The notes under the pieces are model-generated. The model was given only the letters and a program-made list of their open reading frames with translations, searched no databases and was not told the origin of the DNA. Source: CBDVAK01 sp965371945 (lineage in GTDB: Bacteria > Pseudomonadota > Gammaproteobacteria > Competibacterales > JAHEDQ01). From it: 10,680 nucleotides of DNA. The DNA lies in contig CBDVAK010000109.1 in the NCBI GenBank assembly GCA_965371945.1, positions 1 to 10,680 on the forward strand. Reading direction: 5' to 3'. Of the stretch, positions 1 to 7,400 are shown one piece after another. The translations under genes and the position numbers were made by a program. Each line of letters begins with the position of its first letter. The first letter of the stretch is position 1.

Positions 1-160
1 TCTTGAATTCATCGGCACAGCGAACATCATAGCCATAGCTGGAAGTGCCATACGAGACAAGCTTGCGACCGTCCACGTCGCGCACCTGGCCGGACTCGAA
101 CGGCGTAATCATGCCCTGGCCCGCCATGCGGCGTATCCATCTGTCCGACTTGACCCCCAT
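1..160 (-). CDS. dcd: dCTP deaminase, N-terminal part (cut by window edge)
   Basis: Only the first 53 codons are present; the gene continues past position 1. The translation opens MGVKSDRWIRRMAGQG and continues through MITPFESGQVRD, GRKLVSYGTSSYGYDVRCADEFK. This is the characteristic start of trimeric dCTP deaminases (MxIKSDRWI...SYGTSSYGYDVR). The family deaminates dCTP to dUTP in the cytosol, feeding dTMP synthesis; the catalytic residues lie beyond the edge and cannot be checked. The ATG at 158-160 is preceded by AGGAG nine bases upstream, and no family member starts much earlier, so the start is firm. It lies 48 bp downstream of the mrp stop on the same strand, so co-transcription with mrp is likely. 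The gap shows no clear terminator or promoter. A bifunctional deaminase/dUTPase is not expected for this sequence type, but the missing C-terminus leaves it open. Confidence 0.93.
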   Translation of the reverse strand, partial: MGVKSDRWIRRMAGQGMITPFESGQVRDVDGRKLVSYGTSSYGYDVRCADEFK

Positions 161-208
161 CCCTGCTGACTCCTGCGCAATAGGGTATGTGCGTTGTCGC
201 CAATCGCC

Positions 209-1306
209 TCAGGTATTCTGTATGACGATATTCGGAAACTTGTGGGCATAGCTCTTGGCCCTGACGGCCAGCCGGGCCGCCACGCGGCGCCCGATATCCC
301 GGTAGATTTCCGCGATCTTGCCATCGGGATCGGCAGCCACGGTGGGCGTGCCGCCGTCGGCCTGTTCCCGGATCTGTATGTCCAGCGGCAACGAGCCAAG
401 CAACTCGATGTCATAGTCGAGCGCCATCTGCTTACCACCACCGGAACCGAATATATGCTCTTCGTGTCCACACTGACTGCAGATATGGGTGCTCATGTTC
501 TCCACGATGCCGAGCACCGGAACCTCCACCTTTTCAAACATCTTCAACCCCTTCCTGGCATCCATCAGGGCGATGTCCTGTGGGGTGGTGACGATGACAG
601 CGCCGCTGACCGGTACTTTCTGCGACAGCGTCAACTGCGTGTCTCCGGTGCCCGGCGGCATATCCACGACCAGGTAGTCGAGCTCGCCCCAGTTGGTGTC
701 TCCCAGCAATTGTTCCAGAGCCTGGGTGACCATCGGTCCGCGCCAGACCATCGGGGTGTCTTCCTCGATCAGATAGCCAATCGACATCGACTTGATGCCG
801 TGCCCCACCAGCGGCTCCAGAGTGCGCCCGTCATTCGACTCCGGACGCTGAGCGCCGATTCCCAGCATGCGGGGCTGACTGGGGCCATAGATATCAGCAT
901 CGAGGATGCCCACGCGGGCCCCGTCGGCAGCAAGCGCCAGGGCCAGGTTGACCGCGGTGGTGGACTTCCCGACCCCGCCCTTGCCCGAGGCCACGGCAAC
1001 GATATTGCTGATCTTGCCGATCGGTTTGAGCCCTTTCTGCACGGCATGCGCAGTTACCTCCCAACTCACATCAACGTCTGCTTTGCCGATTCCGGCCAAC
1101 GATGATTCCAGACGCTGCTTGAGTTCACCCGCAAGCTGGTCGCGATAGCCATCGACCGGGAAACCCATGCGAACAGCCACCTTGACCACGTCATCCTCGA
1201 TGGCGATTTCCTGAATGCAACCGGCGGCCACCAGGTTCTGCTGCAAATAAGGTTCGGTGTACTCCACCAGGACCGCTTCCACCTGTTCACGGGTAATGCT
1301 GGTCAT
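209..1306 (-). CDS. mrp: Mrp/ApbC-type iron-sulfur cluster carrier ATPase
   Basis: A 365-residue P-loop protein of the Mrp/NBP35/ApbC family. These cytosolic proteins bind a bridging Fe-S cluster and help deliver it to target apoproteins; a role in this organism is inferred from the family. Residues 1-90 form a MIP18/DUF59-like domain. The deviant Walker A motif GKGGVGKST is at 108-116, DADIYGPS at 136-143, and the switch II motif DMPPGTGD at 215-222. The cluster-binding CxxC pair is C276/C279 (ICSQCG). All key residues are intact and the length is typical of gammaproteobacterial Mrp. The ATG at 1304-1306 has an AGAGGAAA ribosome site about ten bases upstream. It lies 92 bp after the DUF2058 gene and 48 bp before dcd, all in one direction. 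The 92-bp gap carries an 18-bp palindrome that could be a regulatory site. Confidence 0.96.
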   Translation of the reverse strand: MTSITREQVEAVLVEYTEPYLQQNLVAAGCIQEIAIEDDVVKVAVRMGFPVDGYRDQLAGELKQRLESSLAGIGKADVDVSWEVTAHAVQKGLKPIGKISNIVAVASGKGGVGKSTTAVNLALALAADGARVGILDADIYGPSQPRMLGIGAQRPESNDGRTLEPLVGHGIKSMSIGYLIEEDTPMVWRGPMVTQALEQLLGDTNWGELDYLVVDMPPGTGDTQLTLSQKVPVSGAVIVTTPQDIALMDARKGLKMFEKVEVPVLGIVENMSTHICSQCGHEEHIFGSGGGKQMALDYDIELLGSLPLDIQIREQADGGTPTVAADPDGKIAEIYRDIGRRVAARLAVRAKSYAHKFPNIVIQNT

Positions 1307-1367
1307 AAGCGTTGTTTCCTCTGCGCCTGACCCACTCGGGGTCGGGTCGTCATCAATTCGTCAATTC

Positions 1368-1385
1368 CACCCGTGTACACGGGTG
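1368..1385. promoter_or_regulatory. 18-bp perfect palindrome, possible operator upstream of mrp
   Basis: The bases CACCCGTGTACACGGGTG are a perfect palindrome with no central spacer. It sits 62-79 bases upstream of the mrp start codon and 13 bases past the stop of the DUF2058 gene. No T-tract follows on the minus strand (the next bases are GAATTGACGAATTGAT), so it is not a standard terminator. A dimeric transcription factor site is the plain reading. As RNA it could also form a 7-bp stem with a GUAC loop. I do not recognise the motif, and it does not match the IscR consensus as I recall it. No convincing -35/-10 pair was found next to it. Confidence 0.4.
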
Positions 1386-1398
1386 CCGGCGATGGCCG

Positions 1399-1959
1399 TT
1401 ACCACATCAGGCCATCGAACTCATCTTCATCCCCGCCAGGATCGTGCAACAGCAGCAACTTCTCGGGACAGATCTCGCGCAACTTCAGACCAGCTTCCCG
1501 TGGCACCAGCACGTAACGTTCGATATTGGCGTGCGGTCGCGCCACGCCGAGATCACCCTGACTGAGCGCCAGCCGCTGGGCTTCGCTGACCGGAATACTA
1601 CGCACGGTACGATCACCTTCCACGAACTGGTAACGGTGCTCCGCCTCCTCGTCCAGGGCGACGGCTGCGGTGGCGATAACACGCCTGCCCTGCTCCGCCA
1701 GTTCCCCGGCACGCCGCTCCGCGAGCGCTTTTTCCTGCCGCCGGCGCTCGCGTTCCGCGTGCACCTTGCTCTGCCGGTCGCGATCCTGTTCCTGGGCGGC
1801 CCGCAGCTCCTGTTTACGTCGTGCGACCTCCGGATCGACTGCGTGCCTCGCCTTGCCATGCTTGATCTTACGGCGCTTGTGGTCCCCGGCATCGGCCACC
1901 TTGACCTGCTTGGTGCTGACCAGCCCCGCCTTCAATAGCTGGGAACGAAGATCACCCAT
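1399..1959 (-). CDS. DUF2058 family protein (YaiL-like)
   Basis: A 186-residue, highly charged protein. The start MGDLRSQLLKAGLVSTKQV and the end EDEFDGLMW match the DUF2058 family (E. coli YaiL: QLLKAGLV near the start, DDLMW at the end). Residues 25-95 are very rich in Arg, Lys, Glu and Gln and are probably a long coiled coil or RNA-binding helix. The C-terminal half (about 105-170) has the family's conserved core (YQFVEGDRTVRSIPVSEAQRLAL, IERYVLVP). The family is sometimes labelled a nucleoprotein/polynucleotide-associated enzyme, but its biochemical role is not established. The reading frame is open for 25 more codons upstream, but the ATG at 1957-1959 begins exactly where the family begins and has GAGAG upstream. 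It is the first gene of the leftward group ahead of mrp and dcd. No signal peptide or membrane segment is visible. Confidence 0.9.
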   Translation of the reverse strand: MGDLRSQLLKAGLVSTKQVKVADAGDHKRRKIKHGKARHAVDPEVARRKQELRAAQEQDRDRQSKVHAERERRRQEKALAERRAGELAEQGRRVIATAAVALDEEAEHRYQFVEGDRTVRSIPVSEAQRLALSQGDLGVARPHANIERYVLVPREAGLKLREICPEKLLLLHDPGGDEDEFDGLMW

Positions 1960-2102
1960 CTCGATCTCTCTCGACTGATTGAATGTTGTCAGGGCCGCGT
2001 AGTTTAACAGTCCCTGGGCCAGGATTGGACACATAGAAATGAAGACATTGTTGCAGTGCTATACCCACGGGGTGTAGCCCATCGCCCGCAGTTTGCAGGG
2101 TT

Positions 2103-2204
2103 CGGTCTGGGTGACACATGCCGGGGGACGCCGTGAATACGTCCGTGTAGGCTTGACGGCGGCATCCCTGCCGCCGACACCCCCAGCATGCGCCACCCAG
2201 ACCG
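2103..2204 (-). repeat. Structured intergenic element, likely dispersed repeat or RNA
   Basis: The outer arms 2103-2127 and 2180-2204 pair over 25 positions. On the plus strand three pairs are mismatched (2114/2193, 2116/2191, 2122/2185). Read as minus-strand RNA, all three become G-U wobbles, giving an unbroken 25-bp stem. Inside, 2157-2164 pairs perfectly with 2169-2176 (8 bp), and the four-base loop reads GGGA on the minus strand, a GNRA tetraloop. The remaining internal strand (2128-2156) contains CCGTGAATACGTCCGTGTAG. This string, followed by a GGCGGCATCCCTGCCGCC-type hairpin, resembles dispersed intergenic repeats I recall from several gammaproteobacterial genomes. Only one copy is in this window, so repetition cannot be shown here. 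Its 3' end on the minus strand lies 143 bases before the DUF2058 start codon. Function unknown. Confidence 0.6.
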
Positions 2205-2318
2205 CGGGTCCACCTCCGCCAGTTTGTACCCCTGGGTGGCAGACCAGCCTCCTGCCGCGCCTTGAAACCCGATAACATTGCAGCGTAACCTCGGCGACCT
2301 GTTTCCTGGCGTCCCTTA

Positions 2319-2366
2319 CTAGGAGGCTGTCCGAGAATAGCGATCTGTTCTCGGACAGCCTCCTAG
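2319..2366. repeat. Perfect 19-bp inverted repeat with 10-nt spacer, bounded by CTAG
   Basis: The left arm 2319-2337 (CTAGGAGGCTGTCCGAGAA) is the exact reverse complement of the right arm 2348-2366; the spacer 2338-2347 is TAGCGATCTG. The pairing stops sharply at both outer edges, each of which is CTAG. If CTAG is taken as a duplicated 4-bp target, the rest is a pair of 15-bp terminal repeats facing each other, as in a minimal transposon-end remnant. Some IS5-group elements use YTAR targets. No T-tract follows on either strand, so a standard terminator is unlikely. It would form a very stable hairpin ending 30 bases before the metG start if the metG promoter lies further left. The arm contains AGGAGG (2321-2326), too far from metG to serve as its ribosome site. 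Confidence 0.75.
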
Positions 2367-2396
2367 GGCGCCCAACCACCCAGCCGGATCAGAGCA

Positions 2397-4445
2397 ATGT
2401 CTGAGCAACCACCACCACGCAGCCGGGAAATCCTGGTCACCAGCGCCCTGCCCTATGCCAACGGGCCGATCCATCTCGGTCACCTGGTCGAATATATCCA
2501 GACCGATATCTGGGTACGGTTTCAGAAACTGCACGGCCACCGTTGCTACTACGTATGCGCTGAGGATACTCACGGTACACCCATCATGCTCAAGGCCGAG
2601 CAGGAAAAAACTACGCCCGAGGAGCTCATAGAGCGCATCGGTACAGAGCACCGTGCCGATTTCGATGATTTTCTGATCGGCTTCGACAACTACTACAGCA
2701 CCCATTCCGAAGAAAACCGCCACTATGCAGGCTTGATCTACCGCCGGCTGCAGAAGGCCGGTCACATCGAAACACGCACGATCACCCAGGCTTACGACCC
2801 GGAAAAGGAGATGTTCCTCCCGGACCGGTTCATCAAAGGCGAGTGTCCACGCTGTGGAACCGCGGACCAGTATGGCGACAGCTGCGAGGCGTGCGGTGCC
2901 ACCTACTCGCCCACCGACCTCGGCAACCCGCGCTCGGTGTTGACCGGGGTGACACCGGTAAAGAGAGAGTCGCTGCACTACTTCTTCCGGCTGGGCGATT
3001 TCGAGCAGACACTCAAGAACTGGGTCAATGCCGGCCATATCCAGGCGCAGATGGCGCACAAGCTCACCGAGTGGTTCGAAGTCGGGCTGAAGGACTGGGA
3101 CATCTCACGTGATGCGCCTTACTGGGGCTTCGAAATCCCTGATGCGCCGGGCAAGTATTTCTATGTCTGGCTGGACGCCCCCATTGGCTACATGGCCAGC
3201 TTCCGAAACCTGTGCGACCGCACCGGGCTGGACTTCGACGCTTTCTGGAACCCCGACAGCGAGGCCGAACTGGTACATTTCATCGGCAAGGATATCGCCT
3301 ATTTTCACACCCTGTTCTGGCCTGCGATGTTGCAAGGCGCGGGGTTTCGTGTCCCCACTGCGGTGCACTGCCACGGCTTCCTCACGGTCGACGGCAAGAA
3401 GATGTCCAAATCGCGCGGTACCTTTATCACCGGCCGCGCCTATCTGGATCATCTGCGTCCCGAGTACCTGCGCTACTACTATGCGGCCAAGCTGGGACCG
3501 GGTATCGATGATATCGATCTCAACCTGGAAGACTTCCGGCTGAGGGTCAATAGCGACCTGATCGGCAAGGTCGTCAACATCGCCTCACGCTGCGCCGGCT
3601 TTATCAACAAGCGCTTCGATAACCGCCTGTCCGCAACGCTCGACCAGCCTACCCTGCATGGGGAACTGGTCGCCGCCGGCGATTCGGTGGCCCTGGCCTA
3701 CGAGGGGCGCGACTATAACCGCGCCATGCGCGAGATCATGCACCTCGCCGATAGCGCCAACCAGTATATCGACGAGCACAAGCCGTGGGTGCTGATCAAA
3801 CAGGACAATCAGCAATCGCGGGTACAGGAGATCTGTACCACCGGGCTCAATCTGTTCCGGATTCTGGTCACCTACCTGGCGCCGGTGTTGCCACGTCTGG
3901 CTGAAGAATCCGCCCGCTTTTTGAAATGCGGAGAACTGAACTGGCAAAACCTCGGCGAGCCCCTGCTTGATTCCAGCATCGAACGGTTCCAGCCCTTGAT
4001 GCAGCGTATCGAGGAATCAGCCGTGGACGCCATGGTTGCCGCCTCGAAGAGCGATCTCGAAGCCACTTCACCGACGCCGCCGGCCACCGCAACCGCGGCC
4101 GAGGTTGCGCCATTGGGGGCTGAGATCAGTTTCGAGGAATTCGCCCGTATCGACCTGAGGGTGGCGCGTATCCTGCGGGCACAGCAGGTCGATGGTGCCG
4201 ACAAGCTGCTGCAACTGACCCTGGATATCGGTGGCCAGCAACGCAACGTTTTTGCCGGTATCAAGTCAGCCTACCAACCCGAACAACTGGAGGGTCGTTT
4301 GACGGTCATGGTCGCCAATCTGGCGCCACGGAAAATGCGTTTCGGGGTGTCGGAAGGCATGCTGCTGGCAGCGGGTCCGGGCGGCGAGGATATCTTCATC
4401 CTGGAACCCGACAGTGGTGCAGCCCCGGGTATGCGGGTCAAATAG
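2397..4445 (+). CDS. metG: Methionine--tRNA ligase with C-terminal tRNA-binding domain
   Basis: A 682-residue cytosolic class I aminoacyl-tRNA synthetase that charges tRNA-Met with methionine using ATP. The Rossmann signature HLGH is at 26-29, within PYANGPIHLGHL. The zinc knuckle has four cysteines, C150/C153 and C163/C166, which marks the E. coli-type long enzyme. KMSKS is at 335-339. The anticodon-binding helical domain follows (about 390-550). Residues 576-682 form the EMAP/Arc1p-like OB-fold used for dimerisation and tRNA binding (FARIDLRVARI, NLAPRKMRFGVSEGM). Length matches the E. coli enzyme. The ATG at 2397 is the only possible start: an in-frame TAG lies at 2364-2366, and no other start codon falls between it and 2397. 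The leader has no good Shine-Dalgarno (ATCAGAGCA). It is divergent from the mrp group and convergent with the GGDEF/EAL gene, with 4 bp between the stops. Confidence 0.98.
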   Translation: MSEQPPPRSREILVTSALPYANGPIHLGHLVEYIQTDIWVRFQKLHGHRCYYVCAEDTHGTPIMLKAEQEKTTPEELIERIGTEHRADFDDFLIGFDNYYSTHSEENRHYAGLIYRRLQKAGHIETRTITQAYDPEKEMFLPDRFIKGECPRCGTADQYGDSCEACGATYSPTDLGNPRSVLTGVTPVKRESLHYFFRLGDFEQTLKNWVNAGHIQAQMAHKLTEWFEVGLKDWDISRDAPYWGFEIPDAPGKYFYVWLDAPIGYMASFRNLCDRTGLDFDAFWNPDSEAELVHFIGKDIAYFHTLFWPAMLQGAGFRVPTAVHCHGFLTVDGKKMSKSRGTFITGRAYLDHLRPEYLRYYYAAKLGPGIDDIDLNLEDFRLRVNSDLIGKVVNIASRCAGFINKRFDNRLSATLDQPTLHGELVAAGDSVALAYEGRDYNRAMREIMHLADSANQYIDEHKPWVLIKQDNQQSRVQEICTTGLNLFRILVTYLAPVLPRLAEESARFLKCGELNWQNLGEPLLDSSIERFQPLMQRIEESAVDAMVAASKSDLEATSPTPPATATAAEVAPLGAEISFEEFARIDLRVARILRAQQVDGADKLLQLTLDIGGQQRNVFAGIKSAYQPEQLEGRLTVMVANLAPRKMRFGVSEGMLLAAGPGGEDIFILEPDSGAAPGMRVK

Positions 4446-4449
4446 ACAC

Positions 4450-7400
4450 TCAGACCGGTTTGTCCCCGGGCTTGGGCAGCCCCGGGGAACCCTGCTCGCC
4501 GAACTGGCGCAGAAAGTCACGCAATTCATCGCATGGCAGTGGCTCGCTGAACAGATGGCCCTGGTAGAAGTCACAGTGATTCTCTTCCAGAAATTCGAGC
4601 TGTTCGGTGGTTTCCACGCCCTCAGCGACCACGCTGAGACGCAGCTTGTGAGCCATGGCGATCACCGCCGCAGTAATTTCCATGTCGTCTCTGTCGGCAG
4701 GAATATCCTGCACGAACGAACGGTCCACCTTGAGGCTGTCGACCGGCAAACGCTTGAGGTAGCTCAACGACGAGTAGCCGACTCCGAAGTCGTCGATGTA
4801 GACCGACACACCGATCTCCTTGAGCTCCCACAGCGTGGCAATGGCTTCCTCGAGATTCTCCATCAGCAGGCTCTCGGTAATCTCCAGCTGCAGAAAAGGC
4901 GCCTCAAGCCCGGTACCGGTCAGCGTCGCCTGCACGCTGCCGACCAGGTTGGGATCGCGGAACTGGCGTGCCGACAGGTTGACCGAGACCCCGATGTCAG
5001 GATAACCGTCCTCCTGCAGCGCCTTGATCTGGGAACAGGCAGTGCGCAGCACCCATTGTCCGATCGGGACGATCAGACCGCTCTCTTCCGCAACCGATAT
5101 AAAGGAACCCGGCGCCAGCAAGCCACGCTGCGGATGCTGCCAGCGCAGCAGCGCTTCCAGTGACACGACCTGACCGGTGGTGCGCGACACCAGCGGCAGG
5201 TACAGCAAACTCAACTCGCTACGATAGAAACTGCGGCGCAGGTCGTTTTCCAGCATCAGCCGCTCGGCTGCCTGCTCGTTCATCTCTCTGCGGAAAAACT
5301 GATAGTTGTTACGGCCCTGGTCCTTGGCCCGGTACATGGCCAGATCGGCATTCTTGAGTAACACCGTGGCATCGATGCCGTCCTGGGGAATCAAGGTGAT
5401 GCCGATGCTGGCGCTGACAAACACTTCCTGCGCGGCCAGCCGCACCGACTCGGACAGCGCATCCAGTATCTTGCGGGCCACCACCGCGGCGCCGGCCGGT
5501 CCATCGACTTCCGCCAGCAGCACGGTAAATTCGTCACCACCCAGACGCGCGACACTGTCTTCCTTGCGCACGCACTGGCCAAGCCGCTCGCCGATGGCGT
5601 TGAGCAGAGCGTCACCGGCATCGTGGCCGAGGGTATCATTGACCCGTTTGAAGCGATCGAGATCCAGATACAGCAGGGCGGCAGGTCTCTGGTTGCGGGT
5701 GGCGCCGCGCAAGACCTGCTCCAGCCGCTCTCGAAACAGTTGCCGGTTGGCCAGCCCGGTGAGCGTGTCATAGAAAGCCAGCCGCTCCATCTGGAACTGG
5801 GTTTCCTTGATCTCGGTGACGTCATCACCGACGGTCACGTAGTGGGTCACCTCGTCGTTTTCGTCGCACACCGGTGAGATGGAAATCAACGCCCAATAAC
5901 GTTCACCCGATTTGCGCCGGTTGAGCAGTTCGCCACGCCATTTGTGGTGCTGACGACCCGCATCGCGAATCTCGTCCACGACTCTGCTGGGTGTTTCCGG
6001 GGATCGCAGCATGCTTGCCGGTTTGCCGATCACCTCGTCGGGGTCGTAACCGGTGACCTCGGTAAACCGCGGATTGACGTATTCGACCAGGCCCCGGCGA
6101 TTCGAGATCACCACCACGCTGCCGCTCTGATCGAGCGCGCCGGAGAGCATCTTCAGTGACAGTTCGGCACGTTTTTGCTCGCTGACGTCGCGAGCCACCA
6201 CCAACACCAGCTCACGCCCACCGATTGCCGCCCGCCGCCCCCTGACCACTACATCCCTCGGTTCGCCGCCCCGTGTCACGAATCGCGTCTCACATTGCCA
6301 TTCCACCTCGGCCTGTGCGCAGCGCTGCTGCAAGGAGCTGCGCTCCCCGGCAGCTTGTTCGAGATCGGACAGATGCAATCCCTCGAATTCGGAGCGGGAG
6401 TAGCCCAACAGCGCGTGGGCCGCGGAACTGAATTCCAGTATCCTGCCGTCGCCCGGGTCAACCAGCAGCAATGCGTCTGGCACCTGATCGAAGACCGCCT
6501 GGTAGCGGGCGCGTGAATCCTCGAGAGCGGCCTGGGCGCTGCGCTCGGCGGTTATGTCGGTGGCCAGGAACCCCAGGGCCGTCATCGAACCGGCGGCGTC
6601 CGGTACCGGAAACCGCAACCAGCGGTAGCATCCCTCCCAGTGCTCACCATGCAGAGTTTCCTCAGTGCAAAGCGAAGTATGCTCACGCCAGACCTGTTGA
6701 TCCCCGTCCGCCAGCTGATCGAGCATCTGCGACGGAAACAACTCGGAGATCGAATTGCCAACGATCTGCTGCAGCGGCAAGTCGAGGCGCTTCTGCAACG
6801 CATGGTTCGCCAGCAGCAAGCGATCCTGCGAATCCCGGACGCCGATCATCGACCGGGTATGATCGAGAATGCTCTGCAAACGCTGATCGGTTTCAGCAAG
6901 GGCCTGCGTCAGTTGGCGCCTCTCAAGCTGCTGCCGGCTTGCACGGCCTAGCAACCACCAGCCCGCTGCGCCCAGGCCAAAGGTCAACAGGCCCGCCAGC
7001 CCCAACTCCCATATGGGCAGACTGGCAGCGTCGGAACCCGACACCTGCAGCAGCAGTTCCCATCTGCTGCCGGGAACTTGTGCCGCATAGACGCCGGTCC
7101 CGGAGAGCAGACTGGCGACGTTGTCAGCAGGAGGAGACCGCGTGGCCGGCCACCAGGCGCTTACGTAGGGGCCTTCCAGCTTGCGCTCGACCAGATAGGC
7201 CGCAAGTGCGATCGGGCTGATCGCGGCGCGATCCATCAATAGCTGCCGGGCACTGAGGACCACACGTGCCCGTGGCGCCGGCGCGCCGGCGGTTGCTGTG
7301 CTGATCAGGGTGTAGAGGCCACGCCCGGGGGGTCCCATCGGGTCTTGCGACGAATGGCCCCGGGTACAAGATGGATCATCCTCTGCCGGTAGCGCCACCC

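Larger units (their letters stand above)
1960..2396. other. 437-bp divergent intergenic region between the DUF2058 gene and metG
   Basis: This region must hold the promoters of both metG (rightward) and the DUF2058-mrp-dcd group (leftward). Neither is clear: TTGAAA at 2262-2267 is a possible metG -35 box but has no good -10, and TTAAAC on the minus strand near 2003-2008 is a weak -10 candidate. The region contains the structured element at 2103-2204 and the inverted repeat at 2319-2366. Small open frames cross it on both strands, but they read through the repeats, shift across hairpin arms and have no ribosome sites, so I treat the region as non-coding. Confidence 0.8.

Noticed and set aside
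194..1105. 303-codon plus-strand open frame antisense to mrp
   Set aside because: It is the shadow of a GC-rich gene with intact Mrp motifs on the minus strand. The plus-strand product has no recognisable domain.
2059..2379. 106-codon minus-strand frame, and overlapping 60-108 codon frames, in the metG upstream region
   Set aside because: They read straight through both hairpin elements, have no ribosome site, and produce low-complexity peptides. The structured DNA explains the openness.
4463..4488. GC-rich hairpin just past metG as a Rho-independent terminator
   Set aside because: The 8-bp stem has a 10-nt loop and no T-tract follows on either strand. It lies inside the coding end of the GGDEF/EAL gene.
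4414..5163. 249-codon plus-strand open frame overlapping the end of metG
   Set aside because: It is the antisense shadow of the EAL domain coding sequence, which has all its motifs on the minus strand.
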